Assembly (NCBI RefSeq): GCF_003732425.1
Contig: NZ_MOBX01000003.1
Span: 62,001-126,000, forward strand
Direction of reading: 5' to 3'
DNA length: 64,000 bases
Source: Pseudomonas fluorescens
Lineage (GTDB): Bacteria; Pseudomonadota; Gammaproteobacteria; Pseudomonadales; Pseudomonadaceae
Numbering within the stretch: position 1 is the first letter of the stretch; every line of letters starts with the position of its first letter. Below are positions 46,187-55,566 of the stretch, one piece after another. Below the pieces are notes generated by a model. The model saw nothing but the letters and a program-made list of their open reading frames with translations. It had not been told where the DNA came from and made no database searches. A program made the position numbers and the translations under genes.

Positions 46187-46978
46187 TCAGCCGGCGAGCA
46201 TCGGATAAGTGAACAAGCCGAAATGCAGCAGGTTCAGCCCGAAATGCGTGGCGATCGCCGCGCCGAGCCCGCCAAAACGGTAGGCCAGACCATAGCCGAC
46301 GCCCGCCAGACCTGCCAGCAACACCCACGTCCAGCCTGCACCGAGATGCGCCAGCCCAAACAATGATGAGGCCAGCAGCAGAGCAAGATTTTCGCCATAG
46401 GGCAGGTGCTTGAAACGCCGGCTCAGGCCACCTTGTATGTAGCCGCGAAACAGCGCTTCCTCGACCAAGGTCACCAGCAGCAGATTGTTCAGCACCCACA
46501 GCCATGCCTGATCCGGCCATTTTGGCGCCCAGGCAATCATGCCCAGCAACATCGCGCCGCCGAGGGCGAGGATCACGCTCAAGGTCAGGGCAATGGCGGT
46601 GGCGTAAACCGTCAGCCGTAACGAACGCCGCGCGACGATCCACGGACAGATCAGCAACAGCCAGAAACCAATCAGGGGTTTGTCCTGATTCAGGTACATC
46701 GAGAACGGCACAGCGTTGTCGGTGAAACGCTGCGGATCAATGCCCCGACCGTTGTAGAAACCCGGCAGCCAGTGCAGGGCAAGAGCCACGGCCAAAACGA
46801 TGAACAGACCGTGACCCAGATAGCGCGCAAACGGCACTTGTTGCTGACGTACGGCGAAACCGGCGATCAATAAAAGCCCGACGGAAATCAGCGCGAGCCA
46901 GCCGAGTTGGCCGTAACTGAGCGCCCATCCGTAACCGAAGGTGAGAAGTGCCAGATAGAGCCATGGCAAAGCCTTCAT
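46187..46978 (-). CDS. CPBP family intramembrane metalloprotease
   Basis: Polytopic membrane protein of 263 residues with about seven or eight helices, of the CAAX/bacteriocin-processing (Abi) family. Motif 1 is VEEALFRGYIQGGL (EExxxR), motif 2 is FGLAHLGAGWTW, and motif 3 is THFGLNLLHFGLF, giving the Glu and His residues expected at the active site. The ATG at 46978 (MKALPWLYLALLTFGYG) begins the first helix; the longer frame runs into REP DNA. Substrate unknown. Confidence 0.87.
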   Translation of the reverse strand: MKALPWLYLALLTFGYGWALSYGQLGWLALISVGLLLIAGFAVRQQQVPFARYLGHGLFIVLAVALALHWLPGFYNGRGIDPQRFTDNAVPFSMYLNQDKPLIGFWLLLICPWIVARRSLRLTVYATAIALTLSVILALGGAMLLGMIAWAPKWPDQAWLWVLNNLLLVTLVEEALFRGYIQGGLSRRFKHLPYGENLALLLASSLFGLAHLGAGWTWVLLAGLAGVGYGLAYRFGGLGAAIATHFGLNLLHFGLFTYPMLAG

Positions 46979-47099
46979 TGAAAGTCCCTGTGCAAAATTT
47001 GTGGAAGGGCTTTCTACACGGGTGGGGGCGTGGGGACAAGTGAGGGTGAGGCGGGATGTGGGGACGGCACACAAGCCCGAGGCCTCACACAAAACCCAT

Positions 47100-47189
47100 T
47101 GTGGGAGCGAGCCTGCTCGCGAAAGCGGTCGGTCAGACAACATTGATGTCGACTGATCCGCCGTCTTCGCGAGCAGGCTCGCTCCCACA
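47100..47189. repeat. REPIN, class B
   Basis: Inverted class B pair in the opposite arm order: TGGGAGCGAGCCTGCTCGCG at the left and its complement at the right, between inhA and the CPBP gene. Confidence 0.88.
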
Positions 47190-47212
47190 GGGGATTTGTG
47201 TAGGGATTGGAT

Positions 47213-47899
47213 CTAGTGCAAGTTGAGTTTCGCTGCCGCGCGCTCGGTAATTTCCGTGCGCAACTTCAGCGATGGCGCCGCCCGCAGACGAGCTTCATCG
47301 ACAATCGCACCCGGCGCAGTCTCCGGGCTGCCCGAATTGAATGGCGGCGCCGGGGCATATTCCAATTGCAACTGGATCAGTTGCGCCGCGTCGACACCCA
47401 CCAACTCTTCAGCCAACACCAAGGCAAAATCAATCCCCGCGGTGATCCCGCCGCCGGTAAACAGATTGCCGTCACGCACCACCCGATCCTTCACCGCGAT
47501 CGCTCCCAGTGTCGGCAACAGATCGTGATAGGACCAGTGCGTGGTCGCTCGTTTGCCCTTCAGCAAACCCGCTGCGCCGAGCACCAGCGAGCCGGTGCAC
47601 ACCGATGTCACATACCGCGCCTGCGCGGCCTGACGCTTGATGAAGTCCAGCGTCACCTCGTCTTCCATCAACGCCCCGACGCCACCACCGCCGGGCACGC
47701 AGATCACATCCAGATCCGGGCAATCCTCGAACGTCGTAGTCGGTTTCAACAACAGACCAGTGCTGGCGGTGACTGGCATCAGATCCTTCCAGATCAGATG
47801 CACCTGCACGCCCGGCAACGAGGCGAGCACGTCGTACGGCCCGGTCAGGTCGAGTTGCTGAACCTGCGGAAACAACAGAAAACCGATCTGCAACGTCAT
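47213..47899 (-). CDS. inhA: Isonitrile hydratase (DJ-1/PfpI family)
   Basis: Cytoplasmic enzyme of 228 residues that hydrates isonitriles to N-substituted formamides. The N-terminus MTLQIGFLLFPQVQQLDLTG and the nucleophile elbow VTSVCTGSLVLGAAG with the active cysteine match the Pseudomonas enzyme as I recall it, as does the total length. The glutamine and aspartate region near LDLTGPYDV is kept. The longer frame starting at 47971 adds 24 residues absent from the family. It is divergent from a GlxA-type regulator at 47989, its likely controller. Confidence 0.9.
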   Translation of the reverse strand: MTLQIGFLLFPQVQQLDLTGPYDVLASLPGVQVHLIWKDLMPVTASTGLLLKPTTTFEDCPDLDVICVPGGGGVGALMEDEVTLDFIKRQAAQARYVTSVCTGSLVLGAAGLLKGKRATTHWSYHDLLPTLGAIAVKDRVVRDGNLFTGGGITAGIDFALVLAEELVGVDAAQLIQLQLEYAPAPPFNSGSPETAPGAIVDEARLRAAPSLKLRTEITERAAAKLNLH

Positions 47900-47988
47900 C
47901 GTTCTTACTCCATGAAAAGGGGTGGACGGCTTCACTGTAGGCGCGTAGGTTCTGGCGCATACGCCAATCACCCCACGAATTACGCCAA

Positions 47989-48972
47989 ATGCCCAAAGCC
48001 ATCCACGTACTCGCGTTCGCCAACATGCAGATCCTCGACGTTACTGGCCCGTTGCAGGTGTTCGCCTCGGCCAACGACATCGCCCGCCAGCGCGGTTTGC
48101 CGATGCCTTATGCGCCGAGCGTGATCGCCAGCGGCGGCGGGGCGGTGATGTCGTCGGCGGGGCTGGCGGTGTTGGCCGAACCGTTGCCCGAAGCGCCCAG
48201 CGATACATTGATCATCGCTGGCGGCTGGGGCATTTATCCGGCGGCCGAAGATGTGCTGTTGGTGGATTGGGTGCGCGAGCATGCCGGCAAATGTCGGCGC
48301 GTGGCCTCGGTCTGCACCGGCGCGTTTCTGCTGGCGGCCAGTGGCTGGCTCGACGGCCGGCGCGTGGTTACTCACTGGACCCGCTGCGAGCAACTGGCGC
48401 AGCAGCATCCGAATTTGCACGTCGAGGCCAATCCGATTTTCATCAATGACGGCCCGGTGTGGACCTCGGCGGGGGTTACGGCCGGCATCGATCTGGCCTT
48501 GGCCATGGTTGAAGAGGACCTGGGCAGCGACATCGCTCTGGACGTCGCCCGCCATCTCGTGGTGTTCCTCAAACGCCCGGGTGGGCAATCGCAATTCAGC
48601 GTGACCCTGTCACTGCAGAATCAGGGCAACCGGTTTGATGAACTGCATGCGTGGATCGCCGAAAACCTGACCTGCGATCTTGGCGTGCCGACCCTCGCCG
48701 AGCAGGCTGGGATGAGCGAACGCAGTTTTGTCCGCCATTATCGCGCCGACACCGGCCAGACCCCGGCGCGGGCGATTGAGCTGATCCGCGTCGAAACCGC
48801 CCGGCGCTTGCTCAGTGATACTGGCCTGCCGGTGAAACGCATCGCCGCCAATTGCGGGTTTGGCAGTGAAGAAACGTTGCGGCGCAGTTTCCTGCGGGCG
48901 ATTGGCGTGACGCCGCAGGCTTATCGGGAGCGGTTTTCGGTCAGCGCTGCAACAGATCCAGTAATGCCTTGA
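47989..48972 (+). CDS. GlxA-family transcriptional regulator (DJ-1 domain plus AraC HTH)
   Basis: 327-residue regulator. Residues 1 to about 185 form a DJ-1/PfpI-like domain with VASVCTGAFLLAASG, and residues about 215-315 an AraC-type double helix-turn-helix ending FGSEETLRRSFLRAIGVTPQ. It starts 90 bp from inhA on the other strand, so it probably senses an isonitrile or related ligand and controls inhA; this is inference. Its 3' end overlaps the convergent hydrolase gene by 32 bp. Confidence 0.92.
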   Translation: MPKAIHVLAFANMQILDVTGPLQVFASANDIARQRGLPMPYAPSVIASGGGAVMSSAGLAVLAEPLPEAPSDTLIIAGGWGIYPAAEDVLLVDWVREHAGKCRRVASVCTGAFLLAASGWLDGRRVVTHWTRCEQLAQQHPNLHVEANPIFINDGPVWTSAGVTAGIDLALAMVEEDLGSDIALDVARHLVVFLKRPGGQSQFSVTLSLQNQGNRFDELHAWIAENLTCDLGVPTLAEQAGMSERSFVRHYRADTGQTPARAIELIRVETARRLLSDTGLPVKRIAANCGFGSEETLRRSFLRAIGVTPQAYRERFSVSAATDPVMP

Positions 48973-49843
48973 GGGTTTGTTCAGGAGCTTCCTCGGGAAT
49001 GTTATGCCCGACGCCCGCCAGAACTCGCCGCTCATAAGGCCCGGTGAAGTGGTGCGCATCTTCGTCGTCATCCGACGCCGGGCCCACACCATCATCAGCA
49101 CCGCACAGCGAAATCGTCGGAACGCTGATCGCTGGTTGTTTCTCGAGCGCCTGCTCCATCCCCTCCAGCGCCGGATCGCCCGGCGCATACATGAAGCGAT
49201 GGCGATAAGAGTGAATCACCACCTCGACGAAATCCGGGTTATCGAACGCCGGCGCACTCAACGGATAACGCTCGGCGTTCCGCGCCCAGGTCGGCGACCA
49301 CAACTGCCACAGCAACTCGCAAAGCACCCGACGATTCTGCGTCAGCCCTTCAACGCCACGAGGCGTGTGGAAGTAGTACTGATACCAGTAGCGATGCTCG
49401 CTCGCAGGATCCAGCGGGTGGATCGAATTCGGAATGTCCTGCAGGTTGTAGCCATCGCCCGTCACCAACCCGCGCACCCGCTCAGGAAACAGCGCCGCCA
49501 CAATGCACGCCGCCCGACCACCCCAGTCATAACCGCACAACGTCGCTTGCTCGATACCCAGCGCATCCATCAGCTCCAGCAGATCCTGAGCCAGCGCCGC
49601 TTGCTGGCCGGAACGCAGCATGCCCGGGCTGTTGAAACAGGTCGGGCCGTAACCACGCAGATACGGCACGATTACCCGATAACCCTTGGCGGCGAGGGGC
49701 GGGGCGATTTCGTCGAAGGCGCGGGGGGAGTAGGGGAAACCGTGAAGGAGGATGACCGGCGCACCGTTTTCAGGGCCGTGATGCTCATAGGCTATGTGCA
49801 GACTGCTTGTTTGAACGATATCGAGCCGGAAAAAGCGATCCAA
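48941..49843 (-). CDS. Alpha/beta hydrolase (epoxide hydrolase-like)
   Basis: Cytoplasmic hydrolase of 300 residues. The HGFP oxyanion motif appears as ILLHGFPYSP. The nucleophile elbow is CGYDWGGRAA, with Asp as in epoxide and haloalkane hydrolases. A Trp/Tyr-rich cap (WYQYYFHTPRG) is followed by the C-terminal His in AGVGHNIPEEAP. The Asp nucleophile favours an epoxide hydrolase or dehalogenase-type reaction over an esterase. It overlaps the convergent regulator gene by 32 bp. Substrate unknown. Confidence 0.85.
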   Translation of the reverse strand: MDRFFRLDIVQTSSLHIAYEHHGPENGAPVILLHGFPYSPRAFDEIAPPLAAKGYRVIVPYLRGYGPTCFNSPGMLRSGQQAALAQDLLELMDALGIEQATLCGYDWGGRAACIVAALFPERVRGLVTGDGYNLQDIPNSIHPLDPASEHRYWYQYYFHTPRGVEGLTQNRRVLCELLWQLWSPTWARNAERYPLSAPAFDNPDFVEVVIHSYRHRFMYAPGDPALEGMEQALEKQPAISVPTISLCGADDGVGPASDDDEDAHHFTGPYERRVLAGVGHNIPEEAPEQTLKALLDLLQR

Positions 49844-49874
49844 AGCGACCTCCTATCGGAAGGCAATAAACAGT

Positions 49875-50663
49875 TTAGAACTCAAAGTCAGCTATTTCCT
49901 GTAGCGCCTTCAAAGGCACAGCGTAATGTTTATGGTCTGTCTCAGACCAAACGTAACCTTCAAAAATGAAGCCAATCAAGAGTGGCTGACGACGTTTGGA
50001 CTTCCAGAAGTCAAACAGGCTGAATACGGGCGCGCCGCTTATCCCACCTGCATCCTCCAAATGACGGATTGAGTTTTGCGCAAGCTCGTATCGTTCCTCG
50101 TCCATTCGGACAGAGAATTGATCATCTTCGACTGTTTCTACGGCTGCAAGGCAAGTTAATGCGGTAAGTCTCATACCTATATTGGCCAGCACTTCTTTCC
50201 AGCAACCGGGAAAGCCGGAATAGGCAACGAGATCCAGCTTCTGCGGTGGCTCTTGCGATACACCGGACTTTGGGTAGACAGGGAAACCAGTGCCTGCAAC
50301 CTCGTCATCGGTCAGTAATGCAAAGCCGACGTCCTGAGTTTTTGAAAGTCGAATTCTATCTTTCAGGTTCTTTATGACTTTGCCTCTCATTCCCGCCTGA
50401 AAACGACCAGCATCCTTTAGTTCTAAGTAGCCTTCGAAAACGTGGGCTGAGGTAACAAGAACGGTGCCTCTTTGAGTTTCCAGCAGTAGTCCGGTTGCTG
50501 TCTGCGGTTTAGTTTTCTCGGCGTCAAAAACCAATAGAGGCACTGAGTATTTTTTAGCGATTTCTGATCCTTGATTTGAAATCTCATCAAGTATTTTTTC
50601 TGTGAGCTTCAATGTCTGTGCCTTGTGATTTATGGATTGAGTTGCAAAAGCACATATGTGCAT
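49875..50663 (-). CDS. Orphan trypsin-like serine protease domain protein
   Basis: 262-residue protein with the chymotrypsin-fold triad in order: H74 in VTSAHVFEG, D111 in TQDVGFALL and S209 in GGISGAP. No signal peptide or membrane span, so it would act in the cytoplasm. The rest matches no family I can name; standalone trypsin-like proteins of this size occur in bacterial defence and stress loci. GC is well below that of its neighbours, pointing to recent acquisition. No ribosome site precedes the ATG at 50663, so the start is uncertain. Confidence 0.72.
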   Translation of the reverse strand: MHICAFATQSINHKAQTLKLTEKILDEISNQGSEIAKKYSVPLLVFDAEKTKPQTATGLLLETQRGTVLVTSAHVFEGYLELKDAGRFQAGMRGKVIKNLKDRIRLSKTQDVGFALLTDDEVAGTGFPVYPKSGVSQEPPQKLDLVAYSGFPGCWKEVLANIGMRLTALTCLAAVETVEDDQFSVRMDEERYELAQNSIRHLEDAGGISGAPVFSLFDFWKSKRRQPLLIGFIFEGYVWSETDHKHYAVPLKALQEIADFEF

Positions 50664-50700
50664 TGCAGGAAAAAACCTTCTATGTTCTCGTGCTTTTTCT

Positions 50701-51099
50701 TTATGAAGCTATACCTTCCGCTTCGCCCACCTGATTGAAATACTTGCTGCGATCCGGCGTAAACGTCACCACCATTTTCGTCCGCGAGCAGGTCATGACC
50801 CGTTCGGCACCCAGATCAATATCCAGATCCTCCCCACGCAACCCCTGCCACTGGGCGAGGTATTTCAGCGATCCGTATTTTTCATTCTTCTTCAGGCTAC
50901 GGCTGACGCCACCTTTCCAGCCCAGCACCGGCAGTTCATCGGCGCTGCAGCGTTGAGCGAGGTCGGGGAAGCGGGCGGCGCGCTGGCGGCCGATTTCCCA
51001 GCATTTGATCAGGCCTTTGTCGGCGGCTTCCCACAGTTCGTCGCGCTTGAGGCCCGTGCGCAGTGGGGTGTCGATCTGGCGGTGGATGCGTTGGCTCAT
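50701..51099 (-). CDS. Hypothetical protein (132 residues)
   Basis: Starts MSQRIHRQIDTPLRTGLKRD at 51099 with a good AGGAACC ribosome site. Basic, Arg/Lys/Trp-rich, no signal peptide or span; it contains WEIGRQRAARFPDLAQRC and ends with VTFTPDRSKYFNQVGEAEG. I do not recognise the family. The longer frame upstream reads into REP DNA and is rejected. It sits 37 nt upstream of the trypsin-like gene on the same strand, so the two could be co-transcribed. Confidence 0.65.
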   Translation of the reverse strand: MSQRIHRQIDTPLRTGLKRDELWEAADKGLIKCWEIGRQRAARFPDLAQRCSADELPVLGWKGGVSRSLKKNEKYGSLKYLAQWQGLRGEDLDIDLGAERVMTCSRTKMVVTFTPDRSKYFNQVGEAEGIAS

Positions 51100-51273
51100 T
51101 CTGGTTCCTTGAATTCGGGTTTTGTTGGACAGCTCCGCTGTGCCCGTTGCGATGGATGGTAGGGGCGGATGTAACAGCTGGCAACAGGGTATTTCCGGGT
51201 GTGACTGCGAGTTGCGGGGGAGGGATGTGGTGGGGGACGTTGAGCCGCTGTAGTCCGCAGGTGTGTTCGAACT

Positions 51274-51404
51274 GTGGCGAGGGAGCTTGCTCCCGCTCGG
51301 CTGCGCAGCAGACGCAAAGTCAGGCAACTCGGTGCTTCAGTGGGATTGGGGAGGCAGGTTTCAGGGCCGCTTCGCGACCCGGCGGGAGCAAGCTCCCTCG
51401 CCAC
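51274..51404. repeat. REPIN, class A
   Basis: Inverted pair of class A arms, GTGGCGAGGGAGCTTGCTCC at the left and its complement ending CCCTCGCCAC at the right. Confidence 0.9.
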
Positions 51405-51493
51405 AGGGGGTGGGAGTGAGCCTGCTTTTGCGTAGGTATCAGTCCTACAATTGGCTGTTGATACGGACTATTTCCTACAGATCTTGGCGACGA

Positions 51494-53320
51494 TTACGGC
51501 TGCCAGTAACTCTTTTCCCCACTCAACTTGCGGTCGAGAAAACTTGCCGCGCTGATCAACGCCAGATGCGTCAAGGCCTGCGGGGTGTTGCCCAGATGCC
51601 GGCCATGGGCGTCGAACTCTTCGGCGTAAAGGCCCAGCGGATTGGCGTAGCGCAGCAGTTGTTCGAATTCCAGATGAGCTTTCTCCACTTGCCCGGCGCG
51701 GGCCAGGCATTCGACGTACCAGAACGAACAGGCGGCAAATGCGCCTTCGGTGCCGGCCAAACCATCAATGTTGGCGTCGTCGTTGCGATAGCGATAAACC
51801 ATGCCGTCGCGCACCAGGGTCTTTTCGATGGCCTCAAGGGTCGACAACCAGCGCGGGTCCTTGGCGCTGACGAAGCGCACCAGAGGCATCAGTAACATCG
51901 AACCGTCCAGCGCGGTGCCGCCCTTGTACTGGACGAAGTGTCCGCGTTCTTCGTTCCAGAAGTTGTCCCAGATGTCGGCATAGATCGCCTGGCGGGTTTG
52001 GTCCCACTGCGCGAATGGCGCGGGCAGCGAGCGTTTTGAGGCCAGCCGAATGGCCCGGTCCAGCGCGACCCAGCACATCAGCCGCGAATGCAGAAAGTGG
52101 TGCTGCTCACCACGCATTTCCCAAATGCCTACGTCTTTGGTCTGCCACGTCTCACAGACTTGATCGACCACTTCGCGCACGTGTTTCCAGCCTTCGTGGG
52201 AAATCGCGTCACCATACTTGTTGACCAGATACACCGCGTCCATCAGTTCGCCGAAGATATCCAGCTGGATCTGCTCGTAGGCGCCATTGCCGATGCGCAC
52301 CGGTTTTGCGCCGCCGTGGCCGGATAAGTTGGCAAGTTCGGTTTCCGGCAGTTCCTGACGGCCGTCGATGGCATAAAGAATGTTCAGTTTCATCGGTTGC
52401 CCGTGGCAGTCGCTGACCCGCCCGCGCAGCCAGCGCATGTAATCGTTGGCTTCGCTGACAAAACCCAGGCGCATGAACGCGTAGACCGTGAACGAGGCAT
52501 CGCGGATCCAGGTGTAGCGGTAGTCCCAGTTGCGTTCGCCGCCCGGCGTTTCCGGCAGGCCGAAAGTAGCAGCGGCGAGAATCGCGCCGTGTTTGCGCGA
52601 GGTCAGGAGTTTTAACGCCAGTGCCGAGCGGTTGACCATTTCGCGCCAGCGCCCGCGGTAAATCGACTGACCGATCCAGTCGCGCCAGAACTTCAGTGTG
52701 CGTTCCATGCAGAACTCACCAGCCCCTTCAGCGAAGCGCGGATCGTCCGTGGCGCCGAGCATGAAGCCTGCGGTCTGATTCTGTTTCAGCGTGAAGTGCG
52801 CAACGGCGGCTTGGGCGTCAACCTGCATCGGTTGATCCGAGGCCAGGCGCAACGTCGGTTGCGCGCTGGCGCTGAACACTACGTCCTTTTGCTCCAACTG
52901 CGCGCGGGTGTCGGCACGGGCATAGTCGTGCCGCACGGCGCAGCGCATGTGGAAGGTCGCTTCGCCGCTGACTACCCGCACCCGGCGCATCAGCAACGGC
53001 AGATCATCCTCGCTGTCGCCCACGGGCAACATGTCGGTGATTTCCACCACGGCATATTCACTGAGCCAGCGGGTTTGCAGGACGTTGGTGTCGGGCAGGT
53101 AAATCTGCTCGCGTCGCGCATCGGGCAAGTCCGGCGTCAGTTGAAAAATCCCGGCGTCCGGCGAGTCCAGCAACGAACAGAAAATCGACGGGCTGTCGAA
53201 CTCCGGCCAGCAGAAAAAATCCACACTGCCGCGATCATTGACCAGTGCCGCACTGCGCATGTCGCCGATGATGCCGTGGGCGTCGATCGGGCTTTGTCGT
53301 TCCAGGTGATGCTCAGCCAT
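51494..53320 (-). CDS. Glycoside hydrolase family 15 protein (glucoamylase/trehalase-like)
   Basis: 608-residue enzyme with the GH15 layout: an N-terminal beta-sandwich (about 1-220, with GIIGDMRSAALVNDRGSVDFFCWP) and a C-terminal (alpha/alpha)6 barrel. ERNWDYRYTWIRDASFTVYA is the conserved catalytic-barrel signature, and LAGTEGAFAACSFWYVE contains the downstream Glu region. No signal peptide, so probably cytoplasmic. Bacterial members act on alpha-glucans or trehalose; which one cannot be decided here. It overlaps the upstream SDR gene by 8 nt, forming an operon. Confidence 0.92.
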   Translation of the reverse strand: MAEHHLERQSPIDAHGIIGDMRSAALVNDRGSVDFFCWPEFDSPSIFCSLLDSPDAGIFQLTPDLPDARREQIYLPDTNVLQTRWLSEYAVVEITDMLPVGDSEDDLPLLMRRVRVVSGEATFHMRCAVRHDYARADTRAQLEQKDVVFSASAQPTLRLASDQPMQVDAQAAVAHFTLKQNQTAGFMLGATDDPRFAEGAGEFCMERTLKFWRDWIGQSIYRGRWREMVNRSALALKLLTSRKHGAILAAATFGLPETPGGERNWDYRYTWIRDASFTVYAFMRLGFVSEANDYMRWLRGRVSDCHGQPMKLNILYAIDGRQELPETELANLSGHGGAKPVRIGNGAYEQIQLDIFGELMDAVYLVNKYGDAISHEGWKHVREVVDQVCETWQTKDVGIWEMRGEQHHFLHSRLMCWVALDRAIRLASKRSLPAPFAQWDQTRQAIYADIWDNFWNEERGHFVQYKGGTALDGSMLLMPLVRFVSAKDPRWLSTLEAIEKTLVRDGMVYRYRNDDANIDGLAGTEGAFAACSFWYVECLARAGQVEKAHLEFEQLLRYANPLGLYAEEFDAHGRHLGNTPQALTHLALISAASFLDRKLSGEKSYWQP

Positions 53321-54113
53321 TGCCGCGAAACTCCGGATAGAGGCTCATGCCGCCGTCGATGAACAGGGTGGTGCCAACGATGTAATCGGAGGCGTCGGAG
53401 GCGAGAAAGACCACGGCGTTGGCGACGTCTTCAGCATCGCCGATACGTCCGTAGGGAATCAGGTCGAGCAGCTTTTCAGCGGCCGCGCCTTCGGTGGCGT
53501 CTTTGTTGATCGCCGTACGAATCGCCCCCGGCGCGATGCCGTTGATGCGAATGCGCTGCTGGCTGACTTCCTGCGCGAGGGTCTGCATCAACTGATCGAC
53601 GCCACCCTTGGACGCGGCGTAATTGACGTGCCCGGCCCAGGGAATGCGCTGGTGCACCGAACTCATGTGGATGATCTTTCCGGCTGCGCGGGACACGCCT
53701 TCACGAATGCCTTGGCGAATGAAAATCCGCAGGGCGGCGCGGGCACAGAGGAACTGCCCGGTGAGGTTAACGCCGATCACCGCGTTCCAGTCGTCCAGGG
53801 TCATGTCCACAGCGGCGGCGTCTTTTTGCAGACCCGAGTTGGCCACCAGAATGTCCAGTGAGCCGAAGGCATCGAGGGTTTCGGCGAACAGCCGTTCAAC
53901 CTCATCTTCCTTCGAGACATCGGCACCGATGGCGAGGGCTTGACCACCGTCAGCGATGATCTGCCGGGCCAATGCTTCGGCAGGTTCGGCCTGGCGGTTG
54001 TAGTTGATGACCACCGCAGCGCCGGCAGCAGCCAGGGCTTGGGCGGCCGCGTGGCCGATGCCGGAGCTGGCACCGGTGATCAGGGCTACTTGTCCGGTGA
54101 GGGAGATGTGCAT
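53313..54113 (-). CDS. SDR family oxidoreductase (glucose 1-dehydrogenase-like)
   Basis: Short-chain dehydrogenase of 266 residues. The cofactor motif TGASSGIGH is at about residues 12-20, LVANSGLQ corresponds to the NNAG region, and the catalytic Ser is in HMSSVHQ with Tyr/Lys in YAASKGG. It closely resembles the glucose/ribitol dehydrogenase group. The ATG at 54113 (MHISLTGQVALITGA) is chosen; the longer frame passes through REP DNA. Coupled to the GH15 gene by an 8-nt overlap, it may oxidise the sugar that enzyme releases (inference). Confidence 0.9.
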   Translation of the reverse strand: MHISLTGQVALITGASSGIGHAAAQALAAAGAAVVINYNRQAEPAEALARQIIADGGQALAIGADVSKEDEVERLFAETLDAFGSLDILVANSGLQKDAAAVDMTLDDWNAVIGVNLTGQFLCARAALRIFIRQGIREGVSRAAGKIIHMSSVHQRIPWAGHVNYAASKGGVDQLMQTLAQEVSQQRIRINGIAPGAIRTAINKDATEGAAAEKLLDLIPYGRIGDAEDVANAVVFLASDASDYIVGTTLFIDGGMSLYPEFRGNG

Positions 54114-54210
54114 GCAATGGCGCGCCTTGAGTGAGGGCTTACATAGCTGACCGGTTGCCAACAGTGAGAGTTCATTTGGCAGAAAGTCTGCGGTGATTTT
54201 GCTGACGCTT

Positions 54211-54284
54211 TCGCGAGCAGGCTCGCTCCCACACTGGATCAACGTCGTACATGAATCCTCCTGTGGGAGCGAGCCTGCTCGCGA
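54211..54284. repeat. REPIN, class B
   Basis: Inverted class B REP pair between the divergent SDR and MFS genes. Confidence 0.9.
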
Positions 54285-54373
54285 AGGGCGTCTTCACATT
54301 CCACCAACAATTCCGCGCTTTCACAGCTTCGGGCGCTATGGCAACTTGGCGGCCCTTGATGAGGCTGCAGTCC

Positions 54374-55546
54374 ATGGCAAACCCCTACCGCGAATTGTTC
54401 AACGCCCCCGGTGCACGAAATTTTGTGCTGGCCGGGATGATCGCGCGCATGCCGATCTCCATGACCGGTATCGGCGTGATCACCATGCTTTCGCAGCTGT
54501 ACGGCGGCTATGCGTTGGCCGGTGCGGTGGCGGCGACGTTTGCCTTGGCCACGGCGTTTTGTGCGCCACAGGTTTCGCGGCTGGTTGATCGCTTTGGTCA
54601 GCGGCGCATTCTGCCGGTATCGGCATTGATCGGCGGTGGCGCGCTACTGATGTTGCTGCTTTGCACGCGTTTGCAGGCGCCGACCTGGACGTTGTTCATC
54701 TTCGCCGCGCTGGCCGGGTGCATGCCGAGCATGTCGGCGATGGTGCGAGCGCGCTGGACGGAAATCTATCGCGGCCAGCCGCAATTGCAGACGGCGTATG
54801 CGCTGGAGTCGGTACTCGATGAAGTCTGCTTTATTGTCGGTCCGCCGCTGTCGGTGGGGTTGTGCGTGGCAGTGTTTCCCGAAGCCGGGCCGATGGCGGC
54901 GTTATTGGCGCTGGCGATAGGTGTCACGGCGTTCGTGGCCCAGCGCAGCACTGAGCCGGCGGTGCATCCACAGGAGTCGCATCATCAGGGCTCAATCATT
55001 GCGTCAACGGATATTCAGCTACTGCTGGCGCTGATGATTGCCATGGGCATCATCGTCGGCGTGATTGATGTGGTCAGCGTTGCGTTTGCCCAGCAGCAAG
55101 GGCAGCCAGCGGCGGCGAGCATCGTCTTGTCGGTTTACGCCATCGGCTCGTGCCTGGCTGGTATCGCCTTCGGCGGCATGCGCTCGAAAGTGCCGTTGCC
55201 CCGCTTGTTTTTGTACGGTGGCGTGGCGACGGCGGTAACGACATTGCCGCTACTGCTGGCGAGCAATATCTTGGGCTTGTCGGTGGCGGTGTTTATCGCC
55301 GGGCTGTTCTTCGCGCCGACACTGATTGTGGCGATGGCGTTGATTGAGCGCATTGTGCCGCCGGCCAAACTGACTGAAGGCCTGACCTGGCTGGCGACCG
55401 GTTTGAGTATTGGCGTAGCGATTGGTGCAGCGGGGGCCGGGGCGCTGGTCGATGCCTTTGGTGCGCGCAGCGGGTTCTGGCTGGCGATTGCTGCCGGGGC
55501 TGTGGTGTTGGGCTCAGCGATACAGAGTTACCGCCACCTGAAATGA
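54374..55546 (+). CDS. MFS transporter
   Basis: Inner-membrane major-facilitator protein of 390 residues with about 12 helices. The loop 2-3 signature appears as LVDRFGQRRILPVSAL. The second half includes AFGGMRSKVPLPRLFL. I chose the ATG at 54374 (MANPYRELFNAPGARNF) because GAGG precedes it; an ATG at 54359 would add five residues. Substrate unknown; the Gly-rich MFS_1 type is usually an exporter. It ends 78 bp before the thioesterase gene, but a PvdS-like promoter lies between, so a siderophore link is possible but unproven. Confidence 0.87.
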   Translation: MANPYRELFNAPGARNFVLAGMIARMPISMTGIGVITMLSQLYGGYALAGAVAATFALATAFCAPQVSRLVDRFGQRRILPVSALIGGGALLMLLLCTRLQAPTWTLFIFAALAGCMPSMSAMVRARWTEIYRGQPQLQTAYALESVLDEVCFIVGPPLSVGLCVAVFPEAGPMAALLALAIGVTAFVAQRSTEPAVHPQESHHQGSIIASTDIQLLLALMIAMGIIVGVIDVVSVAFAQQQGQPAAASIVLSVYAIGSCLAGIAFGGMRSKVPLPRLFLYGGVATAVTTLPLLLASNILGLSVAVFIAGLFFAPTLIVAMALIERIVPPAKLTEGLTWLATGLSIGVAIGAAGAGALVDAFGARSGFWLAIAAGAVVLGSAIQSYRHLK

Positions 55547-55566
55547 CTGGATAGACGCGCGCGGGC

